A stretch of DNA of 64,000 nucleotides, taken from the NCBI RefSeq assembly GCF_047730165.1, contig NZ_CP159834.1, positions 372,001-436,000 on the forward strand, written 5' to 3'. Source of the stretch: Patiriisocius sp047730165 (GTDB taxonomy: Bacteria > Bacteroidota > Bacteroidia > Flavobacteriales > Flavobacteriaceae). Within the stretch, counting starts at the first letter, position 1. Each line of letters starts with the position of its first letter. Shown in pieces: positions 8,552-17,107 of the stretch. A model generated the notes under the pieces. That model did not search any database. It had not been told where the DNA came from and worked only from the letters and a program-made list of their open reading frames with translations. The position numbers were made by a program, and so were the translations under genes.

Positions 8552-10084
8552 TTATTTCTTCACACGAATCACATCATACACATCTTTACGTCTGTCTTTT
8601 AAATTCTTAACAGCCCCAAACGAGTGTAGTTCACGTAGTAAACTGATATCTACATCTGCTACCAAAATCATTTCTGTATTTGTGGTCGCTTCTGCCTTGA
8701 TCCCATTACTTGGGAACGCAAAATCACAGGGAGTAAATACTGCAGACTGTGCATATTGAATATCCATGTTTTCTACATTAGGTAGATTCCCTACACTACC
8801 TGAAATAGCCACATAACACTCATTTTCTACGGCTCTAGCCTGTGCACATAATCGCACTCTTGAATACCCATTTTGCGTGTCTGTTAGAAACGGAACAAAC
8901 AAAATATCCATTCCTTCATCTGCTAACAAGCGGGATAGTTCTGGAAACTCAGAGTCATAACAAATCAAAATTCCGATTTTACCACAATCTGTTTCAAATG
9001 TTTTTAATTCGTTACCACGCTGCATTCCCCATACTTTTGCTTCGTCTGGAGTTACGTGTATTTTTTCGTATCGTTCTACACTTCCATCTCTACGGCATAA
9101 ATACCCCACATTATAGAGCGTATCACCCACCAATTCTGGCATACTTCCAGAAATGATATTGATGTTATAAGAGATTGCAAACTTAGACATGCGCTTCTTA
9201 ATTTCCTCTGTAAATTTTGCCAGTTCACGAATGGCTTCAGATTCTTTTAAATGGTTAAATTCTGCCATTAAGGGCGCATTAAAAAACTCAGGAAACACTG
9301 CAAAATCACATCGATATCCAGAAACAGTATCAATAAAATATTCTACCTGCTGCATTAACTGTTCTAGCCCGGAATACGGTCTCATTTGCCACTGGATTAG
9401 GCCCAATCTTACAATGGTCTTAACCGTAGCGGGAGACTTCGTGGGTTTTGTATAATATATATTATCCCACTCCATCAACACGGCATAATCTGCAGAGGCA
9501 GTGTCCCCAGTTAAATATCCTTTTATCACGCGGATAGGGTGAAAATCATTTGAAATCTGAAAGTTAAGTACAGGATCATTTAATTCTTTTCGCCTTACGC
9601 CGTCAATGTATTGTTTAGGTGTGTATTGATCCTGCACTTTGTGATAATTAGGCATTCGTCCACCAAAAATAATACCCTTCAGGTTTAAGCTTTCACACAA
9701 CTCCTTGCGGTAATCATAGAGACGTCTCCCTAATCTTAAGCCCCTAAAACTTGGTTTTATAAACACTTCTATTCCATAGAGAACATCCCCCTTGTTATTG
9801 TGATTCTTAAATGAACTCTTCGTGATTATGTCTGCATAGGTATGATTATCGTCAAATTGAGAATAATCTACCACAATAGACATGGTACATCCGGCAATGA
9901 CGCCATCTATCTTAATAACTATCTGTCCATCAGGAAAAATATCTATCAGCTTTTGAATTGCACTTTTAGGCCAATAGGAATTTTCCATCCCCAAATAGGA
10001 CGCCTCTGTAGCTTCTTTTAATTCTTGATAATCTTTAATAGTGAGATACGAAAGCTCAATGTTATCTATGCTTTTTTGGAGCAT
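8552..10084 (-). CDS. Bifunctional GNAT acetyltransferase / carbon-nitrogen hydrolase (nitrilase superfamily)
   Basis: A 510-residue fusion. The N-terminal ~205 residues look like a GNAT acetyltransferase, with the acetyl-CoA loop RGLRLGRRLYDYR near residue 118. Residues ~225-505 are a CN-hydrolase with the Glu-Lys-Cys triad visible as FPEFFNAPL, EKIHVTPDE and ILICYDSEFPEL (Cys near 375). It is the last gene of the polyamine operon. Its ATG overlaps the stop of the deoxyhypusine-synthase-like gene (TAATG), so translation is coupled. That context suggests an amide or N-acyl polyamine derivative as substrate, but no substrate is established for this architecture as far as I know. Confidence 0.88.
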   Translation of the reverse strand: MLQKSIDNIELSYLTIKDYQELKEATEASYLGMENSYWPKSAIQKLIDIFPDGQIVIKIDGVIAGCTMSIVVDYSQFDDNHTYADIITKSSFKNHNNKGDVLYGIEVFIKPSFRGLRLGRRLYDYRKELCESLNLKGIIFGGRMPNYHKVQDQYTPKQYIDGVRRKELNDPVLNFQISNDFHPIRVIKGYLTGDTASADYAVLMEWDNIYYTKPTKSPATVKTIVRLGLIQWQMRPYSGLEQLMQQVEYFIDTVSGYRCDFAVFPEFFNAPLMAEFNHLKESEAIRELAKFTEEIKKRMSKFAISYNINIISGSMPELVGDTLYNVGYLCRRDGSVERYEKIHVTPDEAKVWGMQRGNELKTFETDCGKIGILICYDSEFPELSRLLADEGMDILFVPFLTDTQNGYSRVRLCAQARAVENECYVAISGSVGNLPNVENMDIQYAQSAVFTPCDFAFPSNGIKAEATTNTEMILVADVDISLLRELHSFGAVKNLKDRRKDVYDVIRVKK

Positions 10085-11058
10085 TACATGTCTAATAAAT
10101 AGGCAAATATAAGCGGCGCCACGATGGTCGCATCACTTTCAATAATAAACTTAGGCGTATTAATATCCAGTTTCCCCCATGTTATTTTTTCGTTAGGCAC
10201 TGCACCAGAGTAACTGCCATAACTTGTGGTAGAATCACTAATCTGACAGAAATAACTCCAGAATGGCGTATCTGTGCGCTCCATATCTTGATACAACATA
10301 GGCACCACACAAATAGGAAAATCTCCCGCAATACCTCCACCAATTTGGAAAAACCCTATTCCGTTCGCACTGTTTGCAGTGTACCAATCTGCAAGAAAGG
10401 TCATATACTCAATACCGCTTTTCATCGTTTGAGCTTTCAATTCTCCTTTCATTACATAACTCGCAAAAATGTTTCCCATCGTGCTATCTTCCCAACCTGG
10501 ACAGATGATAGGAAGGTTTTTTTCTGCCGCTGCGTACATCCAAGAATCTTTAATGTCAATCTCATAGTAATGCTCAAGCACACCACTTAGCAATAGCTCG
10601 TACATATATTCATGCGGTAAATAACGTTCGCCTTTAGCCTCAGCATCCATCCATATTTTTACAATATGTTCTTGTATTCTTCGGAAAGCTTCTTCTTCTG
10701 GGATACACGTATCCGTCACTCTATTGAGTCCTTTCTCCAATAAATCCCATTCATCTTGCGGAGTTAAATCACGGTAATTAGGCACACGTTTGTAATGACT
10801 GTGAGCCACCAAATTCATAATATCTTCTTCCAAGTTTGCTCCGGTACAAGAAATAATCTGCACCTTATCTTGACGGATCATTTCAGCAAAAATCTTTCCT
10901 ATTTCCGCAGTACTCATGGCACCTGCCAGAGACACTAACATTTTTGAACCCTTGTTCAATTGGACCTCGTACCCTTTTGCCGCGTCTACTAACGCAGCCG
11001 CGTTAAAGTGTAAATAGTACTTCTCTATAAAATTTGAAATCGCTCCTTTATTATTCAT
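10084..11058 (-). CDS. Deoxyhypusine synthase family protein, probable bacterial homospermidine synthase (SpeY-like)
   Basis: I place the start at 11058 (MNNKGAISNFIEKYY), which overlaps the agmatinase stop by 8 bases; a longer form from 11112 is less likely. The 324-residue protein is a deoxyhypusine synthase homologue with NAD-binding-type segments (IISCTGANLEEDIMNLVAH) and the catalytic lysine motif GSYSGAVPNEKITWGKL, Lys near residue 296. Bacteria lack eIF5A, so deoxyhypusine is not the product. DHS-like enzymes in bacteria are linked to homospermidine formation from putrescine, and homospermidine is a characteristic flavobacterial polyamine. Its place after arginine decarboxylase and agmatinase fits that role exactly. 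Confidence 0.85.
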   Translation of the reverse strand: MNNKGAISNFIEKYYLHFNAAALVDAAKGYEVQLNKGSKMLVSLAGAMSTAEIGKIFAEMIRQDKVQIISCTGANLEEDIMNLVAHSHYKRVPNYRDLTPQDEWDLLEKGLNRVTDTCIPEEEAFRRIQEHIVKIWMDAEAKGERYLPHEYMYELLLSGVLEHYYEIDIKDSWMYAAAEKNLPIICPGWEDSTMGNIFASYVMKGELKAQTMKSGIEYMTFLADWYTANSANGIGFFQIGGGIAGDFPICVVPMLYQDMERTDTPFWSYFCQISDSTTSYGSYSGAVPNEKITWGKLDINTPKFIIESDATIVAPLIFAYLLDM

Positions 11059-11980
11059 ACTCGTTGTCTTTAAATTTTGATACTTTATTTTTTTCTGAAA
11101 TATTGCTGTCAAATTCTACATCCTCCTCTTGCCCCGCAAATTTGTAAGTCAACATTTTGTAGTATAATTTAGCAGCCAGGAAATCGCTTGATTTGTCTTC
11201 TTCACGCGGCATTAATTCTACAATATCAAAACCAACTACGTTTTTCTCTTCAAACACTCGTTTTAAGAATTCTAAGGTTTCGTACCATAATAACCCACCT
11301 GGCTCCGGAGTTCCTGTTGACGGCATAATAGAAGGATCAAAAGCATCTAAATCGAAAGTTATAAATACGTTCTCTCCCAATGCTTCTACCACATTATCAA
11401 CCCAATAATCATCATTCGCCATATCGTGTGCAAACCAAGTTTTATCTGTGTCCATCACCCTAGTCTCGGCGATATCCATGGAGCGAATTCCCACCTGAAT
11501 TAAATTTGTAGTCTGGCTTGCCTCATATACCGCACAGGCGTGATTGCAAGAAGTACCTTCATACTCTTTTCTCAAATCTGCATGCGCATCAATATGAAGC
11601 ACTGTTAAGTCATCAAAACATTCTTTAAAAGCACGAATAGTCCCTATAGAAATACTGTGTTCTCCACCAAAAACAGTCACGAATTTATTGCGCAAAATCA
11701 TCTCTTTAGTCTTGGAGTGAACTGCTACCACCATTGCTTCTGGCGAGCTGTTTTCTGTGATTGAATCTAAGAGACATATACCCTGTTTATAAACCTCTGT
11801 TCCTGTTTCTATGTCGTATAATTCCATGTTTTCGGAGGCATGTAAAAAAGCGGCTGGACCTTTATCTGCTCCTTTCTGAAATGTGCTAGTACCGTCATAC
11901 GGCACTGGAATTAATACAATCTTTGCTGTGTCAAGTGCAGCGTTCTCTTTCGGAATGCCTGCGTATGTTTTTGAGTTCAT
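11051..11980 (-). CDS. speB: Agmatinase / arginase-family ureohydrolase
   Basis: A 309-residue ureohydrolase with the three manganese-binding signatures: GGEHSISIG near residue 105, HIDAHADLR near 130 and TFDLDAFDPSIMPSTGTPEPGG near 215. It should split agmatine into putrescine and urea. It sits 46 bp after arginine decarboxylase and overlaps the next gene by 8 bases, so it is the second step of a three-step polyamine operon. Arginase or guanidinobutyrase activity cannot be excluded by sequence, but the neighbouring decarboxylase favours agmatine. Confidence 0.9.
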   Translation of the reverse strand: MNSKTYAGIPKENAALDTAKIVLIPVPYDGTSTFQKGADKGPAAFLHASENMELYDIETGTEVYKQGICLLDSITENSSPEAMVVAVHSKTKEMILRNKFVTVFGGEHSISIGTIRAFKECFDDLTVLHIDAHADLRKEYEGTSCNHACAVYEASQTTNLIQVGIRSMDIAETRVMDTDKTWFAHDMANDDYWVDNVVEALGENVFITFDLDAFDPSIMPSTGTPEPGGLLWYETLEFLKRVFEEKNVVGFDIVELMPREEDKSSDFLAAKLYYKMLTYKFAGQEEDVEFDSNISEKNKVSKFKDNEYE

Positions 11981-12026
11981 TTTTTAGTTTGTTACTGAAA
12001 TATTAACCTACTGTTATATTTCTTTT

Positions 12027-13469
12027 TTAATTAAGATTAGTCACTAACTCTTTCTTTTCTGTTCCTGGCACAAAGGACTCATAGCCTAGGATTCCTAAAA
12101 GCTGTTCGCTTGTCTGTTGGGCTGCAAAAAGTTCTGTTGTTATTTTTCCTTCGCTATCTCTATCTATCAATATATGTTTTGGACTCGGGATTAAACAGTG
12201 TTGTAACCCCCCAAAACCCCCTATACTTTCTTGATATGCACCGGTATTAAAAAAGCCAATATATAATGGTTGCTCTTTCTTAAACTTAGGCAAGTAGATC
12301 GCGTTCATATTTTGCTCACTATTATAATAATCATCACTATCACAGGTTAATCCTCCTAGAAGGACACGCTCGTATGTATCGTTCCAGCGGTTGATAGCCA
12401 TCATTATAAAGCGCTTGCTTATTGCCCAAGTATCTGGCAATGTGGTAATGAAAGAGGAGTTAATTATATTCCATTTTTCACGATCGTTTTGTTGTTTTTG
12501 ATACAAAATCTCATAAATCGCACCGCCACTTTCTCCTACCGTAAAACTTCCAAACTCTGTAAAAATATGAGGCACAGCAACCTCTGCTTCCTCACAAGTA
12601 ATATTAATCTGGTTAATAATCTCATCAATCATGTATTGATAATCATAGTCAAAGGCCAGCGAGTTTTTAATAGGAAATCCGCCGCCTATATTTAAGCTAT
12701 CAAGCGTAGGACAAATCTTTTTTAGCCTTGTGTATACTTTTAGGCACTTCACTAGTTCATTCCAGTAATACGCGTTGTCTCGAATACCTGTGTTGATAAA
12801 AAAGTGTAACATTTTGAGCTCCACTTTATCATTATTCTTTATTTGTTCTTCGTAAAAAGGAACAATATTTTTATAGCCTATTCCCAGTCTAGACGTGTAA
12901 AACTCAAACTTAGGGTCCTCTTCACTTGCAATACGGATTCCTACTTTAAAGTCACCTTCTATGCCATCAGACAATAAGTCTAGTTCTTCATAATTATCAA
13001 TGACCGGAATACAATTTTCGTGTCCGCTATTGATAAGTCTCGTGATATTTGTAATGTATTGTTCCCTTTTAAACCCATTGCAGATGACATATGTTTGGTC
13101 TGTAATTTTACCTTCGTATTTAAGGGCTTCAACAATGTTTATATCAAATGCTGACGATGTTTCAATATGAATATCATTCTTTAAGGCCTCATTTAAAACA
13201 TGTTTAAAATGAGAGCTTTTTGTACAGTAACAATAGTTGTAAGTGCCTTTATAGTTTTGCTCATTCATCGACTTTGCAAACCAGGTTTTTGCGCGATGTA
13301 TATTCTCAGAAATCTTAGGCAAATAAGTAAACTTTAATGGAGCTCCGTATTGGGCAACGAGCTCCATTAAATTGACATCGTGAAATTGTAGTTGGTCCTC
13401 ATTAAGTCTAAATTCTTCCTGCGGAAAATCGAATGTTTGATTGATTAAATCTATGTATTTAGTATTCAT
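12027..13469 (-). CDS. speA: PLP-dependent arginine decarboxylase (fold III, short flavobacterial type)
   Basis: A 480-residue alanine-racemase-fold decarboxylase. The PLP lysine lies in NYCYCTKSSHFKHVL near residue 83. Further fold-III landmarks are HFFINTGIRD, LNIGGGFPI (near residue 270) and GGLTCDSDD (near 375, the Cys-Asp pair that donates substrate-site residues across the dimer). It is shorter than the 630-residue E. coli SpeA. It heads the minus-strand operon speA-speB-DHS-GNAT/nitrilase, which should convert arginine to agmatine, putrescine and then a triamine. A structured region about 120-400 bases upstream of its ATG may be its leader. Confidence 0.83.
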   Translation of the reverse strand: MNTKYIDLINQTFDFPQEEFRLNEDQLQFHDVNLMELVAQYGAPLKFTYLPKISENIHRAKTWFAKSMNEQNYKGTYNYCYCTKSSHFKHVLNEALKNDIHIETSSAFDINIVEALKYEGKITDQTYVICNGFKREQYITNITRLINSGHENCIPVIDNYEELDLLSDGIEGDFKVGIRIASEEDPKFEFYTSRLGIGYKNIVPFYEEQIKNNDKVELKMLHFFINTGIRDNAYYWNELVKCLKVYTRLKKICPTLDSLNIGGGFPIKNSLAFDYDYQYMIDEIINQINITCEEAEVAVPHIFTEFGSFTVGESGGAIYEILYQKQQNDREKWNIINSSFITTLPDTWAISKRFIMMAINRWNDTYERVLLGGLTCDSDDYYNSEQNMNAIYLPKFKKEQPLYIGFFNTGAYQESIGGFGGLQHCLIPSPKHILIDRDSEGKITTELFAAQQTSEQLLGILGYESFVPGTEKKELVTNLN

Positions 13470-14012
13470 AATTGTAAAATGAAATATGCTGTGAGAGTAA
13501 ATTATAGGTGATGTCCTTGAAAAATAGGGATTGAATGATTAAAATTTCCGAAGTGAATAATCGTAGTATAATGTCACATTAGGGCACAAGAAATCCCACT
13601 ACAGAAATAATGTAAAAGATACTCAGATACGGATGGGATTGAGCCAATAGGCGAGCCTCTGGAGTGATCCAGCAGTTTTTGGCACTGGTCCTAAGACAGT
13701 GGTAAGTGCCAACGGTTTAGCGGAAGCTAGCTTTAGAATTCGGTTACTCGCGTGGCGAGCTGTTTTTGAATATGACTTCCTAATCTTCAAAAACCCGAAC
13801 ATATAAACACGGTTCAAATTGTTCAGCTATCCCGCTTAATAAATGCGGAATTTGGCGACAAATTTAAACTAAAATTTGAATTAGAAAATAAAAAGTTGAA
13901 AAATTTAAGAAAAGTTTAATAAGACTTGACAGTCAATTTCATCACGCTAAGCTACAGATACTTACGTATTATCACAATAAATAACTCGAATTATAACGTT
14001 AACATTTCTGCA
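13470..14012. other. Intergenic region between speA and the pseudouridine synthase
   Basis: Apart from the structured segment at 13590-13866 I see no gene here. A 64-codon open frame on the minus strand (13623-13817) lies wholly inside the structured segment and has no family resemblance. Positions 13867-14012 are very AT-rich and without clear signals. Confidence 0.5.
13590..13866 (-). ncRNA. Candidate structured RNA / 5' leader upstream of the polyamine operon
   Basis: This non-coding stretch is GC-richer than its surroundings and packed with perfect stems. They are: CCGC/GCGG (13833-13849); a three-way junction closed by TTCGG/CCGAA (13738-13798) holding CTCGC-GTG-GCGAG and a 9-bp stem GTTTTTGAA/TTCAAAAAC; TTGGCACT/AGTGCCAA (13678-13711); CTGGA/TCCAG (13659-13672); and AATCCCA/TGGGATT (about 13592-13640). 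Inside the 9-bp stem a further helix GATT/AGTC needs a G-U pair only available on the minus-strand RNA. A -7 box TAAATTTG (13866-13859) also points to the minus strand. It could be a cis leader for speA or an independent sRNA. I do not recognise RNase P, tmRNA or SRP RNA motifs. Confidence 0.45.
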
Positions 14013-14050
14013 TAAAAAAACCTACCACGTAAAAACAACTGGCAGGTTTG
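14013..14050 (-). terminator. Rho-independent terminator of the pseudouridine synthase gene
   Basis: On the minus strand AAACCTGCCA pairs with TGGTAGGTTT (one G-U pair) and is followed by seven T. It begins about 20 bases after the stop at 14070. Confidence 0.75.
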
Positions 14051-14069
14051 TGTTCTGTTTGTGAAAATA

Positions 14070-14960
14070 CTATAACATAGAAAAGAGATTTAATTCTTCT
14101 GTCGTTAAGATTTTCCATTTCCCTCTTGGAAGATCTTTCTTTGTCAAATGTGCAAGGGTTACACAATCTAAACGTACGATGTCATAATCGAGATCTGCAA
14201 AAATATCGCGAATCACGCTATTCCCCATGTGCTTAATTTTAATCCCTATTTCCTTCTTAGGCTTATCTTTGACATAACTTATTTCTTCTACCGTAATCTT
14301 CTTTCCAGCAATCGTCATCCCTTCTTTGATACGTGTCAAATCTGCAGCCTTCAGGTTTTTATCAAGTTCAATATGAAACAAGCGCTCCATTCCTTTTTTG
14401 CTCAACTTTTCCTTTAATTTATCGTCATTTGTAAACAATAATAAACCCGTTGCATTACGGCCCAATCGCCCAATAGGCGTAATTCTAGAATTAGAAGCGT
14501 TTGCCACTAGATCCATAACCGTTGATCCTTTACTTTCACTAGTCGTTGTTGCAAAACCTTTTGGCTTATTTAAAAGCACATAACTCATAGGCTCTGGGTT
14601 AAGACGTCGACCATCAAAACGCACATCGTCTTCGAGCTGCACTTTATAGCCCATCTCGTTTATGATTTTACCGTTTACTGTTACCAATCCAGTGGCGATA
14701 AATGTGTCTGCCTCACGACGTGAACAGACCCCACTGTTTGAAATATATTTATTTAAGCGGATACCTGTCATCGGTTTTTTTCCCTTGCTTTCTCCTTTGG
14801 CAGCAGGAGCAGCTTGTGTGCGAGACTTTGGCTTTCCTATATTGCGTTTATTTAGAGATGCATTACTGCGATCCCCTCCTTTAGACTTTGGTTTAGCTGT
14901 ACCTTGTCCCTCTGGATTTTCTTTCCTTTTCCCTTTTCCTTTCGTATCGTTTCTGCCCAT
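14070..14960 (-). CDS. rRNA pseudouridine synthase family protein (RsuA/RluB/RluF type) with an altered catalytic motif
   Basis: A 296-residue protein. The first ~65 residues are a basic, low-complexity tail rich in Lys, Gly and Asn. An S4 RNA-binding domain follows (GIRLNKYISNSGVCSRREAD, about residues 67-125) and then an RsuA/RluB-type synthase domain. The family's catalytic motif is normally GRLD; here it reads PIGRLGRNATGLLLFTND (near residue 165), so the catalytic Asp position is Gly. The downstream TND and the Ile/Leu core are intact. It may be a non-catalytic RNA binder or use another residue. Two hairpins precede the start (see 14962-15012). Confidence 0.8.
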   Translation of the reverse strand: MGRNDTKGKGKRKENPEGQGTAKPKSKGGDRSNASLNKRNIGKPKSRTQAAPAAKGESKGKKPMTGIRLNKYISNSGVCSRREADTFIATGLVTVNGKIINEMGYKVQLEDDVRFDGRRLNPEPMSYVLLNKPKGFATTTSESKGSTVMDLVANASNSRITPIGRLGRNATGLLLFTNDDKLKEKLSKKGMERLFHIELDKNLKAADLTRIKEGMTIAGKKITVEEISYVKDKPKKEIGIKIKHMGNSVIRDIFADLDYDIVRLDCVTLAHLTKKDLPRGKWKILTTEELNLFSML

Positions 14961-14961
14961 C

Positions 14962-15012
14962 TTCGTGCCCGCATTGGCGGGTTAATTTAAAACACTAAAA
15001 ACTAGTGTGTTA
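14962..15012 (-). promoter_or_regulatory. Two small hairpins in the leader of the pseudouridine synthase gene
   Basis: Read on the minus strand, ACACTA/TAGTGT (about 14991-15012) and CCCGCCAATGCGGG (about 14968-14981) lie just before the ATG at 14960. The second ends about 8 bases from the start codon and could affect initiation. Function is unproven. Confidence 0.3.
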
Positions 15013-15085
15013 TTATTTTAAAATTTTTGCAAAGATAGTGTATTGATTTACGATTTACGATGAAGTTTAATAAATAAAAAAAGCC

Positions 15086-16042
15086 CTAATCCTCAAACGC
15101 TACCGTAGATTGCCGCTCTCTATTTACGATCAACTTTGTCACATCTGGTCTTGAGTAATGACCTGCTTGATCAAAGTTCTGGCGCTCTTCATATATTTTC
15201 TGAAAGTTTAGCTCGTGATATATATTACCATCTGTTGTAATATCTGGCGCTAGGAGCCACTCACCATCTGGCCCTGCAATGCAGCTGCCACCATTTGCTA
15301 GTACTTCTGGCGCGTTTTTTAAAACCTCTTCAAGGTGTGGCGTATCTTTTGGAAAGTCACTCCGCTTCATCAATGCACTCACCGAAATCACGTAACTCCT
15401 CGATTCTCTCGCGATAAAACGCGTAATATCTCTAGTGTTGTGATCAGACCCGGGCCACACAGCAATGTGTAAATTCTCTCCTTGCCCATAAAGCGCAGCT
15501 CGAGGTAATGGCATCCAGTTTTCCCAACAATTAAGACCACCCACGGTAAATTGTTTTAATGAATGCACACGCAAGCCATTCCCATCTCCTGGCGCCCAAG
15601 TCAAGCGCTCATCATAAGTAGGCTGTAGTTTGCGGTGCACAGATTTTATTTGACCCACTTCATTTATATATACTAGAGAAGCATACACACTATGCCCACC
15701 CCTGTCTATAGGTCGCTCTATAACACCAAGATATATAGCTATATGATGTTTTTTAGCAAGTGCACAAATGATATCCAGATCACCATCCTCAATGGTCACT
15801 GCATTACTAACATAATGCGCGTGTAACTCTTTCACTATCTTTTTATCCCATTCTGCTCCTCCTGTTAGCGCGAGCCAAAACGGATAGCCCGGCAACAGTC
15901 CTTCACCAAAAACAATAAGTTCTGCTTTTTCCTTTGCGGCGGCTTCAATCTGTATGTAAATCTTATTGAGCGTAGCCTTTTTATTTAGCCAAACAGGAGC
16001 GATTTGAGCAAGTGCTACTTTGAGGTGCTTGTCTTTTATCAT
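15086..16042 (-). CDS. Nitrilase (aliphatic/aromatic nitrile hydrolase type)
   Basis: A 318-residue member of the nitrilase branch. The Glu-Lys-Cys triad is seen as FGEGLLPGYPFW (near 48), HRKLQPTYDERLTW (near 135) and LNCWENWMPLPRAALY (Cys near 172). NCWEN-MPL is characteristic of true nitrilases rather than amidases, so conversion of a nitrile to carboxylate plus ammonia is likely. It stands alone on the minus strand, with 139 bp upstream holding an AGCGCT-type hairpin and no obvious co-transcribed partner. The natural nitrile is unknown. Confidence 0.88.
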   Translation of the reverse strand: MIKDKHLKVALAQIAPVWLNKKATLNKIYIQIEAAAKEKAELIVFGEGLLPGYPFWLALTGGAEWDKKIVKELHAHYVSNAVTIEDGDLDIICALAKKHHIAIYLGVIERPIDRGGHSVYASLVYINEVGQIKSVHRKLQPTYDERLTWAPGDGNGLRVHSLKQFTVGGLNCWENWMPLPRAALYGQGENLHIAVWPGSDHNTRDITRFIARESRSYVISVSALMKRSDFPKDTPHLEEVLKNAPEVLANGGSCIAGPDGEWLLAPDITTDGNIYHELNFQKIYEERQNFDQAGHYSRPDVTKLIVNRERQSTVAFED

Positions 16043-16181
16043 AGATTAAATTTAAGGTTTTCTATGTAAATGTGATAAACTTTTGCGCTAGAAGCGCTTA
16101 AATTATCCTTAAGGCATATCACAGGTAAAACCTATCGATATAAAGCTTTGTGTTTCTTAACAAACTTATTTCATTGCATTA

Positions 16182-17087
16182 TCACAAAACCCTACTCAAA
16201 ACTACATTCACATTAATCAGCACAATACTAAAAACTCCTACTACGATGATTAATTTTAGAATAGTATGCAGTACAATATAGTGTAGCTTTTTGGTAGATT
16301 TCCAGAGGATCAGATTAAAGATGATCAAAGCGGCTAAACTCCCAAGAAAATACACATACATATACCCAATCTCATAGCGTGTTAAAAGCAATACTGTAGG
16401 CACCAAAGCAGCTATACTAAGAACAGAAAGCATTTGCTTAGACATCTTTGCCCCATAGACTACGGGTATAGTTCTGTAGTTCTGGGTGAGATCTCCTTTT
16501 ATATTTTCTAAGTCTTTAGTGAGTTCGCGCATGGCAATCAATAAGAACAGGAATGTGGCGTGCACAAATATAACGTGGTTAAAATTTCCGTAGTAAATAA
16601 AAACGGCAAAAAACGGAATGACCGCTAAGATGGCCGCTACAAGATTACCAATAAAAGGGTGTTTCTTTAATTTATGGGAGTAAAACCAAATCATAAAAAC
16701 ATAAATAGAGAAAAACGCCACAGCCCTAAAACTAACATAACTGGCAAAAACCACCGAGATCAGGTTAAGGATAAAGTATCCCGATAACTTGGTTTGCTGA
16801 CTCACAATCCTATCGAGCATCGTCTTATTGGGGCGATTAATCAAGTCCTTCTCGCTATCATAAAAGTTATTGATGATATAGCCTCCTGCAATGGCAGCAG
16901 CACTTGCGAGTACCAGGCACAACAAATTGGGGTCAAAAACTACGCTCCCAAGCGGTAAGTCTGGCGCTAAAATATAAATAGAGGTAAGGTATTGTGCTAA
17001 GGCAATCACGAGGATGTTGTAACCGCGAACAATAGAAAATAAGCTGAAAAACTTTAACAAGACGTGCTTTTGTTTTCTGCTTAGCAT
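16182..17087 (-). CDS. UbiA-family prenyltransferase (geranylgeranylglycerol-phosphate geranylgeranyltransferase-like)
   Basis: A 301-residue membrane protein with about 8-9 helices. The first Asp-rich motif NNFYDSEKDLINRP (near residue 76) and second RELTKDLENIKGD (near 185) are the magnesium-diphosphate sites of UbiA enzymes. Flavobacterial members of this group are annotated as geranylgeranylglycerol-phosphate geranylgeranyltransferases. It sits 20 bp after a mevalonate-pathway GHMP kinase on the same strand, so both likely belong to isoprenoid supply and use. Alternative products such as a quinone or other prenylated lipid cannot be excluded. Confidence 0.8.
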   Translation of the reverse strand: MLSRKQKHVLLKFFSLFSIVRGYNILVIALAQYLTSIYILAPDLPLGSVVFDPNLLCLVLASAAAIAGGYIINNFYDSEKDLINRPNKTMLDRIVSQQTKLSGYFILNLISVVFASYVSFRAVAFFSIYVFMIWFYSHKLKKHPFIGNLVAAILAVIPFFAVFIYYGNFNHVIFVHATFLFLLIAMRELTKDLENIKGDLTQNYRTIPVVYGAKMSKQMLSVLSIAALVPTVLLLTRYEIGYMYVYFLGSLAALIIFNLILWKSTKKLHYIVLHTILKLIIVVGVFSIVLINVNVVLSRVL

Positions 17088-17107
17088 AAGAGTGAGGTTG
17101 TAAATAT

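Noticed and set aside
13623..13817. 64-codon open frame on the minus strand in the speA upstream region
   Set aside because: It lies entirely inside strongly palindromic sequence, has no recognisable family or start context, and is better explained as structured RNA.
13590..13866. RNase P RNA, tmRNA, SRP RNA or rRNA fragment
   Set aside because: The diagnostic core strings of RNase P and SRP RNA and a tmRNA tag ORF are absent on both strands. GGTCCTAAG resembles a 23S segment only over 9 bases.
14662..14985. 107-codon plus-strand frame opposite the pseudouridine synthase gene
   Set aside because: It is a shadow of the Lys/Gly-rich tail of the real gene on the other strand, with no start context or homology.
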